64,000 nucleotides of DNA from NCBI RefSeq assembly GCF_001641265.1, contig NW_020167536.1, positions 806,001-870,000 of the forward strand. The letters run 5' to 3'. Positions within the stretch are counted from its first letter, which is position 1. Every line of letters begins with the position of its first letter. The notes beneath the pieces are model-generated. The model made no database searches. It was not told the DNA's origin and saw nothing but the letters and a program-made list of their open reading frames with translations. The position numbers and the translations under genes were made by a program. Below are positions 1-10,625 of this stretch, piece by piece. This DNA is from Pseudogymnoascus destructans (Eukaryota; Ascomycota; Leotiomycetes; Thelebolales; Thelebolaceae).

Positions 1-1100
1 TCTCCAACTTCAACAAGTACTTCTATTCCGCTGAGGGTGGCGAAGGTGTGGATGTTTATGTTATTGATACCGGAACTTTCATCGACCACGTCGACTTTGA
101 GGGCCGTGCTTTCTGGGGGAAGACCATTCCTCTAAACGACGAGGACGTTGATGGCAATGGACACGGCACTCACTGTTCGGGTACTATTGCTGGTAAGAAG
201 TACGGTGTCGCCAAAAAGGCCCACGTCTACGGTGTTAAGGTTCTCGGCTCTAACGGATCGGGCTCGATGTCTGATGTCATCAAGGGCGTCGAGTTCGCCG
301 CTGAGAGCCACATTAGGAACGTCAAGGAGGCCAAGGCTGGCAAGAGGAAGGGCTTCAAGGGTTCTACTGCCAACATGTCTCTTGGTGGTGGCAAGCATGC
401 GGCTCTCGATGCTGCTGTGAACGGTGCCGTCAAGGCAGGTATCCACTTTGCTGTCGCGGCTGGCAACGATAACGCCGACTCCTGCAACTACTCTCCCGCC
501 GCTGCCAATCTTGCCGTCACTGTTGGTGCCTCCACGCTCACCGACACCCGCGCGTACTTCTCCAACTACGGCAAGTGCAATGACATCTTTGCTCCTGGCC
601 TCAACATTCTGTCCACCTGGATTGGCAGCAAGTATGCCGTCAACACCATCTCCGGTACCTCCATGGCTTCCCCACATATTGCCGGCCTCTTGGCATACTA
701 CCTTTCTCTTCAGCCGGCAGCCGACTCTGCCTACGCCGTTGCAGAGATCACACCAAAGCAGTTGAAGGATAACCTCCTCAGCATTGCGACCGTTGGAGCT
801 CTCGGTGAGGTTCCATCTTCCACCCAGAACCTTCTTGCCTGGAACGGTGGTGGCTCATCCAACTACACTGAGATCGTTGCGGGTGGCGGCTACAAGGCTA
901 AGCCTCACTCGTCTGGCAACTCCAAGATGCCATCGACGATCTCCGATATGGAGGCTGCCATCCAGGCAGAATTCAACGTTGCCTCTGGCAGGATCGTCAA
1001 GGGATCAAAGCACCTTGCCTCTAAGATCGAGAAGTTCTCGAGCAAGATCCACGACTTGGTCGAGGGGGAGCTCAAGGAGTTCTTTGAGGAGTCGTCGTAG
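1..1100 (+). CDS. Vacuolar subtilisin-like serine protease (S8A), 5' partial
   Basis: Reading frame enters the window at base 3 and runs to TAG at 1098-1100, so the signal peptide, propeptide and first part of the mature domain lie outside. The catalytic triad is visible in order: Asp in VIDTGT, His in NGHGTHCSGT and Ser in SGTSMASPH; the oxyanion Asn sits in AAGND. Sequence around EGVDVYVIDTG and YGVAKKA is typical of the vacuolar proteinase B/cerevisin (Alp2/PepC-like) branch of fungal subtilisins rather than secreted alkaline proteases. A charged C-terminal tail rich in Lys/Glu follows the catalytic domain, as in vacuolar members. Expected role is protein turnover in the vacuole. No intron is visible in the part seen. 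Confidence 0.93.
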   Translation, partial: SNFNKYFYSAEGGEGVDVYVIDTGTFIDHVDFEGRAFWGKTIPLNDEDVDGNGHGTHCSGTIAGKKYGVAKKAHVYGVKVLGSNGSGSMSDVIKGVEFAAESHIRNVKEAKAGKRKGFKGSTANMSLGGGKHAALDAAVNGAVKAGIHFAVAAGNDNADSCNYSPAAANLAVTVGASTLTDTRAYFSNYGKCNDIFAPGLNILSTWIGSKYAVNTISGTSMASPHIAGLLAYYLSLQPAADSAYAVAEITPKQLKDNLLSIATVGALGEVPSSTQNLLAWNGGGSSNYTEIVAGGGYKAKPHSSGNSKMPSTISDMEAAIQAEFNVASGRIVKGSKHLASKIEKFSSKIHDLVEGELKEFFEESS

Positions 1101-1729
1101 ATTAGTAATCTCGAAGGAGATTATGAATCCGAGTACATAAATGTGATATGTCTAGGATAGGCTTGTTTTATCTCTCGCGTTTTAAGGTTTTTTAGGTTGG
1201 ACGGGAGCTGGATCGGTGGTATTTGAGGTTATGCATGGTGCTTTTATTTCCTTTGTGGCTCTCCAGATTGTTGCATCGTCATTGGTTGCCAAGGGGGGCT
1301 TGTTTTACATGGTCCACACGATAGACAATATATCATTGTGTGACATTCTGTTAACTACTTCCCAAGACCTGAAAACGTGTTATGCAATGCCGCCAACTTT
1401 CGAAAGAATATAGCCCTGTGGCTCACATGAATATTGGGTGGTGTTTCCTGAAGTAGAAGAGTAGTAGGTAACCTTCCGTTGGTTCCTTCCCTTAGAATAT
1501 TTTCGGTTTCAGGAAGTTGCGACCATGGCTCGTGGTCCGACTTCCTTCGTCCTTTTTCTATCTCTCTTCTCTTCTCGCAGCTCTTACGCATTTGCGTCTT
1601 GCATTTTGGTTAATTGTTCTTCTTACTTCTCACATGCCTTTGCTTTTGCTGCTCTCTGGGTGCGGGTTTCATTTCTAGTCTGATTCATTTGGCTGTTAGT
1701 TGGCGCGCCATTTCCACTGGAAGGTCGTC
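1101..1729. other. Intergenic: protease 3' region and upstream region of next gene
   Basis: No convincing coding signal on either strand. T/C-rich stretches at about 1540-1680 precede the next start codon and probably form its promoter/5' leader. Confidence 0.6.
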
Positions 1730-4700
1730 ATGCCCCGGGGTGGCCAGTCGAATAGGATCACAAGACGGAAATCAGCAGCATCCATCCATAGCCAGCGGCA
1801 CATCGATCCTGAGACATCACGACAGCAAGCTTACGCCGCTGCAACATACGCATTTGCGCGAGCTCAGGAGAGGAGTGGCGACATGGGGCCAGGCAGCGCA
1901 GTAGCTGCGGCCAACACCGCAAATCCACGGGAAGAGAATATACGTCCACGCACAGATAACGGCACGAGAGGCGGGGTATTGAAACATAAGCAGAGTGTGC
2001 GGTTTGCGGGACCATTGGCTGCTCCGAGACCTGCATTGGGCACTAGAACAATCCAACAGAACTCCGTGCAGAAAAAATTAAGCACAGGATCACCTCGACC
2101 TCAAGAATCCACAGGTGATGCGCCGGTGCATTCAGCATATCGGCCTCAGAGCAGATCCTCGTCGTTGAAGGCGTCGTTCAGGCAGGTTGGGCCTGAGAGT
2201 TATGCCACGGCACTGGCGGCATACGATGAGTATTACACGCGCGAAGACGATGTGGTGACGACTCCATCTTCATACAGGAAGATACGAAGATCAAAATCGA
2301 TGTTGCATCCTGCCACAGCGCAGGGGCCTTTATTCAGCAATGGTACTCCAGAGAGCTCGATTGTGGGCCAGAGAAATTATGGTCTGTTTAGATCAAAGAG
2401 CAACATAGCATTGAGGGCACCCAAGTCTATGGGCTTTCTGCAAGGGGGCAGATCAAGGTCAGCCCGAAATCCCGAATACGATGTAGCAGTGCAGGTTGCA
2501 AGAGACAAGTTCCTCCACCAGGTTGAACAACAGCGCCTTCGAGAACAACCCTCGTTCCTCTTCCGTTCGAGCAAAGCTAGGAGAAGAGAGGAAAAGTCAC
2601 TCCGGAGATCCTTTCGCGCCAATAGCAGTACCAACAGTTATGGGATGCCCATCGCTTCCGAAAATCAAAACTATCATCGGAGCTGGGATGACACCCTGAA
2701 AAACAGAGCACGACAGGCTTCAAAGAGTTTCAAAAACAAATTGAAAGGCCTTTTTCGACGGAGTAATGGCGATGGGAGTGGGGCCATACCCGATAAAGAA
2801 GTTCAAGCTCAAAAGTCACATATCACAGATTATGAGATACAGATAGGGCCGCCAATGGCATTGAGCAGCGCTTACGAGGAGTCACCTCCTGGTCGTGCTA
2901 CACTTTCAAGCGTATCTACTCAGCAGCCATCTCTTCGTATGGTCCCATCTTCCCATCGACTACGATCTATCGCTGGCAGCATGCAGAGCCTAACCAGTGA
3001 AGCAAGTAGTAAGTCGAGAGTGATGAGCTGGACAAACACCGACACGACGGCCAATAGCCGTTATGCAGCTGCGGAAAGAGAACGGGAGAGGTTGTCTGTA
3101 ATCAACGAAAATGGCACCCACAAGGCGTCATCCTCGTTTAACCGTCCGCCCCTCAAAAATCAATATTCGGCATACCCTGATTTCAATCCCCCTGGAAGCA
3201 CACGTGGACATCCTCCGCCTTTTGTTGGGCAGGTTGATAGCGCACGTGTATACTCAGCTTTAATGAGGCGGCTTGATGAAAATAGCCCAGAAGCTAAATT
3301 GACGAAGCAAAAGGAGAACTCGAGGACGTGTCGATCACCCAAGCGCGATGTTCCAGGGAGTGGTTCCGTGGACAGTCGACAGAGCAGCCAGGGGTATAAG
3401 TCTACCATTATTAGGGTTAACAATTCCTCCGAAAATCTCTCTACGTCGACAGATAGGTTTCAAAACATGAACCAAAGCAATGATGTTTTTTACACTGCAA
3501 GAAGCTATAACGATAGTGGTTCCGTTGGGCACAAACGTGGACACAGCAACTCTTCTGCCTCTACAGTTATCACCAGAAAATCAAATTACAGAGCGTATCC
3601 ACCACCCATAATGGGAGGTTTGCCGACCAAAATAAGTCCACAAGAGGCTATGGCAACTGTCGAACTCCAAGGCACTGTCAGCAGAGGCCCGAGGGAGACC
3701 AGGTCTACATTTTTCGGCCGCACTGAACTGACCAATATCGGAGGCACGCCTAGCCCCTATAGGCGAGCAATGGCCGAGGCAGATCTAAATTCTACAATGA
3801 CCAAGATGGGAATGTCCTCCGCTAACTCAAGTCCGCTCTTGCCTGACAGTCTACGGCGAGCGAAGTCCGCTCTTAGCCTAGCTGATAGTGAAACCGACAA
3901 ACGGGAGGCTGGCGGAATTGATTCTGCCTATACGGAGAGCATTTATTCCAGAACTACAAGTGGGCGAACTCCACCCGATATGACAGAGTCGCCTCGAGCC
4001 AACGAAGACTCAACGCCGCGGAAACTTGGATCTGCGGTATTGGTGGAGCGTACTACTTACTGCCCTTCGGCACCACTACATCGTGTTAATGCAAGCACTG
4101 GGAGTACGGATTGGAAAGCTTGGATGAGCGCACAAGTCTCCAAGCTCGAGAGAGCGAAGGAAAACGTGGATGCTGCCACGTCTGCTGTCCACCTCGTTCC
4201 GCATGTCGTGCCTACGATGCCCAAAATATTCGGGGCGCATATTCGAGAGACGGCGCAGATCTCGGGGGATGACACGGCATTTTCGGTGCCGAAAGCTACT
4301 ACAATTACAAACCAGCCACTAGAAGTATTGCAGGAGGATGCCAACGTCTCGCCAAAACCAATCCTGAAGAGTAAGCTATCATCAAGCTCGCAGCTGGCGC
4401 CGAATGTCACGCCTACACCGAGCCAAAGGGTGATGCATAGCTCGTTGAGGCAGGTGCCGTCGAGATGTAGCATGAAGGGCGTAAGTACTGTCCTAAAAGA
4501 GCGTGTGGTAAGTAATTCAGCTGCGAATGTGATGGGAACCTCGACAGGGAACTCCCCATATTCCCAGCGCGAAAGTGCCAATACACGACAAAAAATGCAG
4601 CGAAAACAGTCCAGCGCGACGCTCCGGTGTGTGCAGACACAAACACCTATCAAGCTTGTCAAGAAGATTGGGAGGCGCGCGTCGAACGATAATGCGCAGT

Positions 4701-4957
4701 TGCGGAGCCCGGAGGCCGAATTTGTGCAGGTGGTTGCGGAGAAGAAGTTCGCATCTGTTGGCGGAAGGGTGGCGGAGATGGAGAACTGGACACCGGCAAA
4801 GGCTGATGGGCTCGGAGGGGCCGAAGGTGTAATGGTAGGAGGCAGGAGTTTGGGGTTGAATGGGCAGGTTATGGGGAGTAGACGCATGGTGGATCTTTTT
4901 CTGAGCAGTCGCCGGAAGAGGGTCGCGGGGAGTGAGGATAGTAATGTGTTTTTGTAG
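1730..4957 (+). CDS. Uncharacterised basic, low-complexity protein (1075 aa)
   Basis: A single uninterrupted frame; the first ATG is at 1730 (the frame is open a little further upstream, but without an ATG). I do not recognise a named domain. The protein is Ser/Arg/Thr-rich throughout and looks largely disordered. The most structured-looking stretch is around residues 250-345: a charged helical segment (ARDKFLHQVEQQRLREQ), then basic patches (SSKARRREEKSLRRSFR, KSFKNKLKGLFRR). A second conserved-looking patch near residue 795 contains STDWKAWMSAQVSKLE, which looks like a short helix. Length and composition resemble fungal cytoskeletal or septum-associated scaffold proteins, but that is a guess from composition only. 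Intron-free, unlike most neighbours. Function unknown. Confidence 0.8.
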   Translation: MPRGGQSNRITRRKSAASIHSQRHIDPETSRQQAYAAATYAFARAQERSGDMGPGSAVAAANTANPREENIRPRTDNGTRGGVLKHKQSVRFAGPLAAPRPALGTRTIQQNSVQKKLSTGSPRPQESTGDAPVHSAYRPQSRSSSLKASFRQVGPESYATALAAYDEYYTREDDVVTTPSSYRKIRRSKSMLHPATAQGPLFSNGTPESSIVGQRNYGLFRSKSNIALRAPKSMGFLQGGRSRSARNPEYDVAVQVARDKFLHQVEQQRLREQPSFLFRSSKARRREEKSLRRSFRANSSTNSYGMPIASENQNYHRSWDDTLKNRARQASKSFKNKLKGLFRRSNGDGSGAIPDKEVQAQKSHITDYEIQIGPPMALSSAYEESPPGRATLSSVSTQQPSLRMVPSSHRLRSIAGSMQSLTSEASSKSRVMSWTNTDTTANSRYAAAERERERLSVINENGTHKASSSFNRPPLKNQYSAYPDFNPPGSTRGHPPPFVGQVDSARVYSALMRRLDENSPEAKLTKQKENSRTCRSPKRDVPGSGSVDSRQSSQGYKSTIIRVNNSSENLSTSTDRFQNMNQSNDVFYTARSYNDSGSVGHKRGHSNSSASTVITRKSNYRAYPPPIMGGLPTKISPQEAMATVELQGTVSRGPRETRSTFFGRTELTNIGGTPSPYRRAMAEADLNSTMTKMGMSSANSSPLLPDSLRRAKSALSLADSETDKREAGGIDSAYTESIYSRTTSGRTPPDMTESPRANEDSTPRKLGSAVLVERTTYCPSAPLHRVNASTGSTDWKAWMSAQVSKLERAKENVDAATSAVHLVPHVVPTMPKIFGAHIRETAQISGDDTAFSVPKATTITNQPLEVLQEDANVSPKPILKSKLSSSSQLAPNVTPTPSQRVMHSSLRQVPSRCSMKGVSTVLKERVVSNSAANVMGTSTGNSPYSQRESANTRQKMQRKQSSATLRCVQTQTPIKLVKKIGRRASNDNAQLRSPEAEFVQVVAEKKFASVGGRVAEMENWTPAKADGLGGAEGVMVGGRSLGLNGQVMGSRRMVDLFLSSRRKRVAGSEDSNVFL

Positions 4958-5742
4958 AAAACGGATGGCGGGTTTTAGAGACGGGAGACAACGGTAGCTG
5001 GTATATGAGGTGGTTGGGGTTGGGTATTTGTTTGGATTGTGGATGGGGAGATAATTATTGTTCGAAGGATGGGTTGAGGGGTATCTTTTCAACTGGCAGG
5101 CCATACGGTGGGGGAACACCGATATGGGGATTAAAAGTGGGATACAGTATTATTCTGTACAAGAGAATAGAAAGCTGCATTAATATGGACAGGTGAAGTT
5201 ATTGGCAGTTCCATTATCAGATGTTGACGTGGTTTATAAGGAATATTACTGTGGAATTTTGCCTTGTGATTTGTTATAATAAAGTAAGACTTCTTGTCTT
5301 GAACGATGGCTTGGGAATATCAGGAATGAAGGTTGGTGGCACATATACCGTATAGCAATAAAATATCTTAAGAGCATTATATTGTTATGGACCATAAATT
5401 AATAAAATAATCGGAAACACCAATAAATCTAGGGCGGTCACATCTCCGAAGCAAGACTGGAATTCATAATCATGATAAGAGTCGTCGACTCAGATTCTAT
5501 TAATCAAGGAAAGCAATGCTCCCGTCTTTGCTGTTCATATCTTGCATGCCTGTTATACAAACCCATCCCCGCCATGCAGCATTCTCCGTCCCACCAAACC
5601 ACCCATGCCCACCCACCCATCCATAATATTTATACAAATCCCACCAAGCACCCCCCCACCTTCCCCGCCCAAAAACGCCTTCCAGCCCACCACCTCCCAT
5701 TTATACACCTTTCGCCCACCCATCGCCACCACGTGCCCTCAA
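4958..5742. other. Convergent intergenic region
   Basis: Lies between the 3' ends of the 1075-aa gene and the kinase gene on the other strand. AT-rich 5160-5480 is followed by a C-rich, CCCACC-repeating low-complexity stretch at about 5560-5735. Short open frames here are of this composition and not credible. Confidence 0.6.
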
Positions 5743-7305
5743 TTAGAACCCCTCAAACGCACTATCCCACTTCTCCCGCGCCTCCTGCGTGTAAATGTCC
5801 ACCTGCCCCTCATCCTCGCTGTACCGCTCGAAGCAGCTATCGTCGCTCGCGCCGCTCAGCTTGGGGATGACGGGCCCGTCGTGGCGGCGCGCGTACACGT
5901 CGTCCCAGTTCACGGAGGCGAAGAAGGGGTGCGACTTCACGTCCGCGGCGCCGCCGGAGAGGTTGCCTAGGCGGTGCGAGCGGTCGACTGTGCAGAGCGC
6001 TAGGATGAGATCCTGTGCGTCGCTCGAGATGGGGGGGTCGTGGGAGGGGAAGTTGATGGATTTGTGGATTATCCTGGTGTGGGTTAGCATCGTGATCGGG
6101 GGAGGGGGACGGGACGGATGCGCACTGCTTGTATATCTCCATCGGGTTCTGGTGCCAGAATGGTGGATACCCAGTGATGAACTCGTACATCAGGATGCCT
6201 AGGGCCCACCAGTCAACGGCGGTCGAATGGCCCTGGGAGTGGATGACTTCGGGAGCGAGGTACTCGGGAGTTCCGCAGAGTGTGTATGTTTCCCCTATTT
6301 CCACAAGTTAGCAGCTGTCAACAACAACACTACGACTATATAGCCATCCGAGCGCCGACTGCGCCAACCCACCACCATAATAAGTATCCGCGTCCACCGT
6401 GCTTCGGGTCAACCGCCGCATGACCCGTTTTGAGGAAGAGAGAATGGGACGGTAAGGAAAGGAGGGCGTACTATCGCGCACGCGCTTCGCGAAGCCGAAA
6501 TCAACGAGCTTGACGTGTCCCGCGGCGTCGAGGAGGATGTTCTCGGGCTTGAGGTCGCGGTAGGCGACGCCTTCGCGCTCATGCAGGAACTCGAGGATCA
6601 GGACGATCTCAGCGAGGTAGAAGCGTGAGACGTGTTCGGGGAAGCGGCGCTGGCGTCGTAGGTAGCTGAATATTTCGCCGCCAGGGCAGTAATCCAGCTG
6701 GGGAGGAAGAGAGTTAGCGACATGTGGGTATTGATGCGACCAGGGAACTGCAGCTTACAAGCATGTACAGACATTCCGAGTCCATAAAAGTGGTAATTAA
6801 TGTAGTTATAAAGGGATAACCGGCAATATCAGCCAGGATGGCCCGTTCGTGGTTGACGTGATCAACTTGCTTGAGCTTGATTACTGTAGCACAATGTCAG
6901 CGTTGTCCGACGTGAGACCCGCAAAGAAAGACGGAAGGGCGGCTGCTCACCCTCAGTTTTCCGTAGGACCTTCAATGCGAACACCCGGTCCTCGGCTCCC
7001 TGCATTGGGTGAGCGAGTTTGACCAGCCAAACCCGCGCGAATGTCCCCGTCCCGAGGATCCTCAACAACTTGAAGTCCTGAAGACGCAGCGTCTTGGAAC
7101 TACCACCGAGATGCTTCTCCACTAAACCGTTGGTCAGATCGCCGGGCGGGTTGCGAGTGGCCGCATTGGACAAGAACATGTTGGCGACGGCGTCCTTTTT
7201 GCGGCTTGCATCGACCGAGGTGCTCCAGGAGATGGAAGATTTCTCGAAGAGAGCGGCGATGCCAGGGAAGCGGGCGCCAGCTTGTGTGATCGCGGCCGCA
7301 GCCAT
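5743..7305 (-). CDS. cAMP-dependent protein kinase catalytic subunit (class II-like)
   Basis: Five exons read on the minus strand: 7305-6951, 6883-6759, 6697-6472, 6294-6126, 6073-5743; all introns are GT-AG and the joined frame is 401 aa. Features in order: glycine loop GTGTFARV, the VAIK-type lysine in FALKVLRK, catalytic YRDLKPEN, metal-binding DFGFAK, activation segment TYTLCGTPEYLAPE with the phosphorylatable Thr, and a C-terminal FEGF hydrophobic motif, the FxxF ending characteristic of PKA. This is an AGC kinase acting in nutrient, growth and morphogenesis signalling. The short N-terminus without a Gln-rich tract points to the second fungal PKA isoform (PkaB/CPK2 type), but this should be checked by phylogeny. 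The start codon at 7305 is the only Met of the first exon upstream of the kinase domain. Confidence 0.93.
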
Positions 7306-7455
7306 AATCGTGGCAACAACGTCGAGATTGAGTAGTGAGGGTCGATTAGCAGCGACAAGGAATATGCCCTGTAAAAGACTCGCAGTTTTGGTGGGGTTGG
7401 TGGTGTCTGTGGTGTCGGTATCGGTGGGGCAGGGGATTTTTTAGTGGTTCTGGGT

Positions 7456-7496
7456 TAGGGGTAGGTAGGTAGTAAATAGGTAGGTAGGTAGGTAGT
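7456..7496. repeat. GTAG tetranucleotide microsatellite
   Basis: Imperfect GTAG/TAGG tandem run of about 41 bp, interrupted once by AGTAAATAGG. Confidence 0.85.
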
Positions 7497-7512
7497 TGGA
7501 AAGATGATGTTT

Positions 7513-7688
7513 GGGGAAATGGGGAAATGGGGAAATGGGGAAATGGGGAAATGGGGAAATGGGGAAATGGGGAAATGGGGAAATGGGGAAATGGGGAAAT
7601 GGGGAAATGGGGAAATGGGGAAATGGGGAAATGGGGAAATGGGGAAATGGGGAAATGGGGAAATGGGGAAATGGGGAAATGGGGAAAT
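7513..7688. repeat. Perfect 8-bp minisatellite GGGGAAAT x22
   Basis: Exactly 176 bp of uninterrupted GGGGAAAT units with no mismatch, starting 208 bp upstream of the PKA start codon. The G-runs at regular spacing could form G-quadruplexes on the plus strand. Open frames through it (repeating MGKWGNGE) are an artefact of the repeat and are not genes. Confidence 0.97.
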
Positions 7689-7963
7689 GGAGAAGCGGCG
7701 GTTACATCTTTACAGTGCACGAGTCTAGCTAGTAAAGTGGCAGTTATGTAGTACACGTGCATATTGGTGTAAAGTACGAAGTAGTAGTATGGTAATAAGG
7801 ACCATACCACTTACTCTTACTATACATACATCCGCGGAACCAGTGAGGCTCATCGGGGATCGATCGTTGGGTCGTTTTGGGGGATTTGGGCGGATGGATT
7901 TGCTCATCGGGTCGACTAAAGTAGTAATTTAGGACTGATCGCTGTGGGATGTGTGGGATGGTT

Positions 7964-7994
7964 GTTGACGGCGTTGACGGCGTTGACGGCGTTG
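7964..7994. repeat. Short tandem repeat GTTGACGGC
   Basis: Three perfect 9-bp copies plus a partial fourth. Confidence 0.85.
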
Positions 7995-8230
7995 GATTTC
8001 ATGGTCAGATGACGTCGATGACGATTAGACACAGATCAGAGACGGCGAGACCGACGATGTAGTAATGTAGTAGACATGTCCCATGAACGCACGTGGGGGA
8101 TCCCACGCTCCTGCCATTGGGAACAATATCTAACACATATATATGTACGTGCATCTTATCCAAAATATACAAGCGATCCATCAGGTTGATCTCATATGTA
8201 TCCCCACACACCCGCAAACAATCCACCACC

Positions 8231-10018
8231 TCACTTCTCATCTTCCGTAGCACGGGCAGTTGTGACATATGCAATCTCAGACGACGAGGTTGAGTCGTAT
8301 TCAATCCTCTCGCTCCCGGAACGCCCCCTTCTCTTCCTACTACTCGCAAGAGAAGGCATCGCGCCCTCGGTATTCCGACGCGGTCCATCCGAGACAAGAT
8401 TATCGTCGTCAATGTCGGGAGTAACAGCTGCTACATTAACAGCTGCTACATCAGCATAGCTGCTGCCCAGAGACTTGGAGGTCGACTCCGTTGGGTTATG
8501 AGGGCGCCGCGCTCCCGGCCCAAGGGACGCATGGCGTGCGGCACGGTGCTTGGCAAAGTGCTCTTCAGTATGCCCAGAGTCAGAGAAGCTTTCGAGAGCG
8601 TCTATGACGTGCGGGAAGACGAGAGTGTCAACATCGCGGGCCCATAGGAGATCGAGATGCTCGAAGTGTGGGATTTCGGTGGCCACGGTGTGGGCGGGGA
8701 GCTGCTTCAACATGACGTTGATGTCAACTAGGGAGTCGGAGCCACCGTAGACAAGGACGACGGGGGTCTTGATGTTGCGGGTTGGAAAGCGGGCGACCTT
8801 GGTATATTTGCTGACGCTGCCGAGGCGGAGTGGGGGTTGGACATCGTCGTCGTAGAGCTGGAAGGAAGCGGTGCGGATGATTTGGAACCAGTGGACTACA
8901 CTCTTGGTGCTGGTGAAGGAGTAGAGATGGGGGTAGGCCGCGAGCTTCTGAGCCATGGAGATGTTTTTGCCGTACCAGCCGAAAAGGAAGGCCAGGGAGG
9001 TGTCGATGACACGCACAAATATTGGAGGGTACAGGATAGACTGCCACATTGTCGTTGAACTCAGGATGGAGCGACGGCCAAAAAGGAGGAACAGAACCTC
9101 GGGAGAAGCTTTCATCAGCGAGTCAACAATGCCGTTCCGTAATCCTGCTGGGGACATTGCCGGTGCGAGCGCTATGAACACGTTGACTTTGTCGTTCAAT
9201 TTTGGGTGTATTGACAGTGTTGCAAAAGCCTGTGCTGTGCCTTGCGAGAATCCAATATATGACAGCGACGGTTGGTAGGTCGTAGAGAGGATGTAGTCGA
9301 TACTATCGGGGATGTCATGAAAAGCAAATTCATCCATTGAGAAATCCCAAAATGCCATTGCTATCGGAGGGTGATGGATGGATTTCTTGGAATATTTGTT
9401 CCCACGGTTGTTTCCAAACTATAAACGGTCAGTAAATCCCAAGACTATATCAACAAGTAGGATAGACATACCCAAACATCGTACCCCTTTTCCACAAGGT
9501 GGAATGGCAGACAGCGTTCTTCGTCGGTCAGACACACCCATACTTCGCTATTCATAAGTAGCCCATGATGTAAATATACCACCGGTTTTTTTATGCCGCC
9601 TTTTGACGAATTGACCCTGACACCCTCCTCTCCTCGTTCCCAGCCAAGTCTGTGGAGCCCAAGCAAGTATCCATCTGAAGTCTGTACTACATGCTCTTCT
9701 GCCAGGTAGCCTGACAGTGCGCATAAGTCGACAAAATCGGAAGCATCACGGATGGCACTTGACCGGGCTGTAGCAATAATGTCAGTCCTATAATTACCAA
9801 GGGGATATGGGGTACATACAGCTTTGCCTGGACACCGACTTCTTTGCTGCTGTGGACGTAGTATAGTGGAACAGTCGTTTCGACGCTCGATAACACAGGG
9901 CTATTATACTCGTGGCTATAAAGTATTAGCCATGGAGAACTTGTACAGGAGCCTGGGGAGGTATCCTACGCAGTGCAAGAGTGAGGACTCGAATAAGTGC
10001 TTCTAGCCCAACCAACAT
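8231..10018 (-). CDS. Lipase / steryl ester hydrolase (alpha/beta hydrolase, TGL1-like)
   Basis: Supported exons on the minus strand are 9418-8231 and 9767-9472, joined by a GT-AG intron with a CTGAC branch site. The N-terminal lipase-associated segment reads YLAEEHVVQTSDGYLLGLHR, followed by the oxyanion region YLHHGLL. The nucleophile is in GFSQGTA, the acid Asp in GGSDSLVD and the His in PHFEHLD, the full triad of acid lipases/steryl ester hydrolases. Such proteins act on sterol esters or triacylglycerol at lipid droplets or ER. The 5' end is uncertain. An exon ending at 9836 (donor GTGTCC) keeps frame with 9767 and extends to about 9905. The first plausible ATG beyond it is at 10018, and I could not fix the intron between them. 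The last 110 residues are low-complexity and Ser-rich. Confidence 0.82.
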
Positions 10019-10525
10019 GAAGGAGACGACGAGTGCTACATACTCGCTCCTACCTCCTTATCAGCGCTTGTTCACCGATTTCCTCCACAGCCAGAAGACT
10101 TACAGGTTGAGCCTGGACACAAATGGTATGCGCCACATGCTGGTCCCAACACACGCCAGAAGCTCAGCTCAGCTCAATTCATTGTTGGCGTCGCGCTCCA
10201 GCTCTGGCTTTATCACGTGCGAATCCTGCCTTTGTACCTTTTAGTCAGCCCGATTCGGTATCTAGGCCTCCGTGATAATAATGATAGAGATGGATCGGGG
10301 CAGGGAATGAGAAGTGAAGTTAGATAAAAGAACTACAAAAAATAGAGGTCAAAGAATGGACGACAGACAGGGTGGCAATGATGTTTTGAAGTCCAAAAAG
10401 CAAGTTTATGACCCTGTAACCGAAGCATGGGATTTACAAATGCCGTTGGAAGGGTTGGAAGGGGGAAGGGGTCCCTTTTGTCCGATGCATAAGAGTCATA
10501 TCATGTGCGCCGATAATAACTATGA
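10019..10525. other. Intergenic between lipase and tRNA gene
   Basis: No credible coding sequence; probably holds the lipase promoter (reading leftwards). Nothing else recognised. Confidence 0.5.
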
Positions 10526-10625
10526 GCCCCCATAGCTCAGTTGGTAGAGCGCGGCACTAGTACGATTCATGGTCACGTGATACCTCGTTATGCCGAGGTC
10601 TTCAGTTCGACTCTGAATGTGGGCA
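10526..10625 (+). tRNA. tRNA-Thr (AGT) with a 27-nt intron
   Basis: Cloverleaf found by eye. The acceptor arm runs 10526-10532 with 10618-10624 (one C-T mismatch at the fifth pair), with discriminator A at 10625. The D arm is GCTCAGTTGGTAGAGC. The anticodon stem CGGCA/TGCCG encloses anticodon AGT at 10559-10561. The T arm TTCAG/CTGAA has the loop TTCGACT. The intron occupies 10563-10589, directly after position 37, the canonical site. A T-rich Pol III terminator-like run follows from 10626. Confidence 0.88.

Larger units (their letters stand above)
7306..8230. other. PKA upstream region and lipase 3' flank, with three tandem repeats
   Basis: Holds the presumed PKA promoter/leader (PKA reads leftwards from 7305) and the 3' flank of the lipase gene (stop at 8231). 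Three separate simple repeats lie here and are listed individually. No gene seen. Confidence 0.6.

Noticed and set aside
132..677. Long minus-strand open frame opposite the subtilisin gene
   Set aside because: Shadow of a GC-rich coding strand; the plus strand carries the full catalytic triad.
4057..4887. 276-codon open frame on the minus strand
   Set aside because: Shadow frame of the 1075-aa gene with Cys/Phe-rich, non-protein-like composition.
7511..7690. CRISPR-like array
   Set aside because: Unit is 8 bp with no spacers; a eukaryotic minisatellite.
7504..7751. Three overlapping open frames encoding MGKWGNGE repeats
   Set aside because: They are the three frames of the perfect 8-bp repeat; no start context, no other sequence, not genes.
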